A DNA stretch of 64,000 nucleotides from SIG299 sp045531955 (lineage in GTDB: Bacteria > Bacillota > Clostridia > Lachnospirales > Lachnospiraceae): contig JAZSFC010000024.1 in the NCBI GenBank assembly GCA_045531955.1, positions 36,378-100,377 of the forward strand, written 5' to 3'. The translations under genes and the position numbers were made by a program. Position 1 is the stretch's first letter, and each line of letters starts with the position of its first letter. Positions 62,278-64,000 of this stretch are shown here, in pieces. The notes beneath the pieces were generated by a model, which saw nothing but the letters and a program-made list of their open reading frames with translations, did no database searches and was not told where the DNA came from.

Positions 62278-62352
62278 CTACCCCCTCGTATAATATTTTT
62301 TGTATATGATTTTATCAATTACATTTTGTTCAATAGGCTTAGTTAAACCCAT
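62278..62352 (-). CDS. Possible 24-residue leader peptide ORF
   Basis: This short frame starts MGLTKPIEQNVIDKIIYK and ends 4 nt before the coat-like gene, with its stop in that gene's ribosome site. The segment MGLTKPIE reappears as MGFTKPIE on the opposite strand at 62571-62594, with two of the three DNA differences being synonymous. It overlaps the promoter below, so it would need an upstream transcript. Treat as tentative. Confidence 0.25.
   Translation of the reverse strand: MGLTKPIEQNVIDKIIYKKYYTRG
62290..62318 (-). promoter_or_regulatory. Promoter of the coat/Zot operon
   Basis: On the minus strand, TTGATA (62318-62313) and TATTAT (62295-62290) are 17 nt apart, about 17 nt before the first coat-like start codon. 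Confidence 0.6.
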
Positions 62353-62596
62353 GATATAATTGTCCCAGTGTCAATCAGGTAATAGTTCTTATTCCCCCTG
62401 TTGAACCGGTAACGGTTGCTTCATAATAAGTCTGTTCCCCTGACATGGATGTTAGCTTCAAACCGCTGGCTGTTTGCTTAAGTACATGGACAACCATCAG
62501 GCAGTGTGGTTTCGCATCTGTCCATCTTAAGCCGGATTCTTATATGCGAGGGTGTCGATGCTCCATGGTCATGGGTTTTACCAAGCCGATTGAACA
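62327..62596. repeat. Inverted 28-nt near-repeat spanning the IS110 left side
   Basis: The sequence at 62327-62354 (minus strand) and at 62569-62596 (plus strand) agree at 25 of 28 positions; both contain TCATGGGTTT and ATTGAACA. One copy lies at the phage operon, the other in the non-coding region before the transposase. Confidence 0.8.
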
Positions 62597-62626
62597 CTTA
62601 ATCCAACTACGAAAGAAGGTGATACC
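62380..62626 (+). ncRNA. Candidate IS110 bridge RNA region
   Basis: About 240 nt without a convincing gene precedes the transposase. IS110 elements express a structured bridge RNA from such a non-coding end, which pairs with target and donor DNA. Local complementarity is visible (for example GGTAACGGTT near 62410 and CCATGG/CATGG repeats near 62450-62570), but I cannot fold it reliably by eye. The boundaries are approximate. Confidence 0.4.
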
Positions 62627-63853
62627 ATGAACCCACTTTACGTCGGAATTGATGTAAGTAGCAAATCCAATGTCGTTTATCTGATGCTTCCTAACGGTGA
62701 TAAGCACAGTAACTTCTCCGTTGCCAACTCACAAGACGGTTCTACCCAGTTGGTAAAACGAATTCTTTCTGCTCTGACTTCTCATTCCCTTGACACGGTT
62801 CTGATTGGTCTCGAAGCAACCTCTGTTTACGGAGACAATCTCGTGTACTTTTTAAGGGAAGATGCCACTTTGGCGTCCTTTCACAGAAAAATTCATGTCC
62901 TCAATCCAAAGCAGATCAAAAAGTTTAAAGATGCTTATAATGACCTGCCCAAGAATGATTACGTGGACTCCTTTGTCATTGCTGACTGCCTGCGCTTTGG
63001 TAGAATCAACAAAGAGGTATATATCGGGGACTATCGCTACAAAGCCCTCCAGAACCTCACACGGGCACGATACTTTGCGGTCTGTAACCTCACCAAAGAG
63101 AAACAACGCTTTATGAACGTGCTGTTCAAGAAGTATTCTACGATGACGCAGGAGAAGGTATTTTCCGATACCTTCAGTACTACTGCCTTAGCTGTCTACG
63201 ATGAATTCGAATCCGCAGAAGCTTTAGCCTACATGGACTTACAAGAGCTCACTGATTTCATTATGAAAAAGGGTAGAAACCGCTTCCCTGATCCCGATTC
63301 AGTAGCCAAAGCCATTCAGAAAGCAGCCCGGAGTTCCTACCGTCTGCCCAAAACAGTAAATGACTCCGTTAATCAGGTGCTTTCTATATCCATAACCTCG
63401 ATAAAGGCATTGGAAGCTCAAATCAAAGAGTTCGATAAAGCAATCACAGCTCAAATGGAACTCTTACCAAATGTATTGATATCCATCCCCGGTATTGGAC
63501 CGGTGTACTCTGCCGGTATCATGGCTGAGATTGGTGACATCAATCGTTTTGAAAACCCGGCTAAGCTTGCAAAGTATGCAGGTCTTGCCTGGACTCAGTA
63601 TCAGTCCGGTAACTTTGAAGCCGAAAACACACGACTCATCAAATCTGGAAACCGTTTTTTAAAGTATTATCTGTGTGAAGCAGCATTCTCTCTTGTAAGA
63701 TGCGACAAGGAGTATAAAGACTTCTACCACCTCAAATACAAAGAGGTAAACAGATACCAACACAAACGTGCACTCGCATTAACTGCCCGTAAATTTGTGC
63801 GGTTAGTCTTTGCACTGCTCAAAGACAATCGTTTATATCGTCCGGCAGAGTAA
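62627..63853 (+). CDS. IS110-family transposase (DEDD, serine-type)
   Basis: 408 residues following AGAAGGTG. The N-terminal RuvC-like DEDD domain opens with YVGIDVSSKSNVVYL, with later acidic residues around GLEATSVYGDNL and NDYVDSFVIADCLRFG. The C-terminal Transposase_20 domain has LISIPGIGPVYSAGIMAEIGD and ends with SGNRFLKYYLCEAAFSLVR, holding the catalytic Ser. The gene looks intact. Related Piv-type recombinases serve as integrases of some filamentous phages in Neisseria, so a phage role is possible. Confidence 0.93.
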   Translation: MNPLYVGIDVSSKSNVVYLMLPNGDKHSNFSVANSQDGSTQLVKRILSALTSHSLDTVLIGLEATSVYGDNLVYFLREDATLASFHRKIHVLNPKQIKKFKDAYNDLPKNDYVDSFVIADCLRFGRINKEVYIGDYRYKALQNLTRARYFAVCNLTKEKQRFMNVLFKKYSTMTQEKVFSDTFSTTALAVYDEFESAEALAYMDLQELTDFIMKKGRNRFPDPDSVAKAIQKAARSSYRLPKTVNDSVNQVLSISITSIKALEAQIKEFDKAITAQMELLPNVLISIPGIGPVYSAGIMAEIGDINRFENPAKLAKYAGLAWTQYQSGNFEAENTRLIKSGNRFLKYYLCEAAFSLVRCDKEYKDFYHLKYKEVNRYQHKRALALTARKFVRLVFALLKDNRLYRPAE

Positions 63854-64000
63854 GAACTACTTTCTGCTGATATACCAGCCCCGCTTCTTTAAAAAGTAGA
63901 ATCGACAGGGCTTGGGTAGGTGTTTTTTCGTTTTTTTGAAACATAGGAAAACTATACGTTTTCTTTTTTATTTCTCACTTGACATCACACCGCTGGACTT

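Larger units (their letters stand above)
59064..62400 (-). mobile_element. Filamentous phage (inovirus)-like prophage, partial
   Basis: From the tRNA-Gly 3' end, all genes run leftward: three tiny membrane proteins, a Zot/pI-like ATPase, a tyrosine recombinase, a 50-residue protein and a Lar-like zinc ribbon. The modular order of tiny membrane (coat-like) genes directly before Zot is the hallmark of inoviruses. The right boundary is not visible: an IS110 element and the window end intervene, and the replication gene would lie beyond. I could not see the second attachment repeat. Confidence 0.75.
62380..64000 (+). mobile_element. IS110-family insertion sequence, right end not resolved
   Basis: It consists of the non-coding left region, the transposase at 62627-63853 and about 150 nt of right flank to the window end. 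IS110 elements lack terminal inverted repeats, so the exact ends cannot be set from one copy. It sits beside the first gene of the phage operon. Confidence 0.65.

Noticed and set aside
62445..62630. 61-codon ORF before the IS110 transposase
   Set aside because: It lacks a ribosome site and lies in the region expected to encode the bridge RNA; only its MGFTKPIE segment is notable because of the inverted repeat.
1..64000. CRISPR array
   Set aside because: No series of regularly spaced identical short repeats is present; tandem repeats found are protein-coding.

Overview
This 64 kb window looks like chromosomal DNA of a pectin-using Bacillota, most likely a member of the Lachnospiraceae. The inference rests on several features. 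Shine-Dalgarno sites are AGGAGG-type and promoters are TTGaca-17-TATAAT. Lipoproteins carry Thr/Pro-rich linkers. CcpA-type cre sites and a LexA-like box are present, and there are chemotaxis (CheV) and DUF4250/DUF1846-type genes. I could not search databases, so genus is not claimed.

Layout. 0-3.4 kb: the end of a hybrid histidine kinase and a REC/HD-GYP/GGDEF protein. 3.5-12 kb: a WYL regulator, an ABC exporter, a Fic protein and a run of small accessory genes (vWA, Cys-rich, CpXC, tiny membrane protein, DUF1016 nuclease). 12-18 kb: a structured RNA leader with terminator, a ComEC-like metallo-beta-lactamase-fold lipoprotein, a second Fic protein with a perfect inverted repeat over its promoter, a zinc peptidase-like protein, a GH88/105 hydrolase, and a MerR/aldo-keto reductase divergent pair. 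18-24 kb: a carbohydrate ABC importer and a lipoprotein with three near-identical repeats. 24.1-24.5 kb: two related, elaborately folded hairpin elements. 24.5-32.3 kb: DUF2971, NUDIX, a PL26-type rhamnogalacturonan lyase under a cre site, KdgF, a Y-family polymerase with a LexA-like box, and an esterase. The GH88/105, PL26, KdgF and the two SGNH esterases at 46-49 kb suggest breakdown of acetylated rhamnogalacturonan/pectin.

32.3-38.6 kb is an AT-rich accessory island. It holds a deaminase-like protein, an AAA15 ATPase plus RloB pair (AbiL/PARIS-like architecture) and an AIPR abortive-infection protein. A decayed copy of the leader and first codons of a low-molecular-weight phosphatase gene lies on its left, and the intact gene lies on its right. 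39-58 kb returns to housekeeping and envelope genes: MoxR/DUF58/transglutaminase cluster, CAP protein, CDF transporter, SGNH pair, MntP, DUF1846, CheV, HisHF and an AEC transporter.

58.9-64 kb is the most striking part. Next to a tRNA-Gly(GCC) gene, a leftward operon encodes three tiny single-span membrane proteins, a Zot/pI-like assembly ATPase, a tyrosine recombinase, a 50-residue protein and a Lar-like zinc-ribbon protein. This is best read as a filamentous phage (inovirus) prophage in a Gram-positive host. It is cut by the window edge and abutted by an IS110-family transposase whose upstream non-coding region is a candidate bridge RNA and carries an inverted copy of phage-side sequence.
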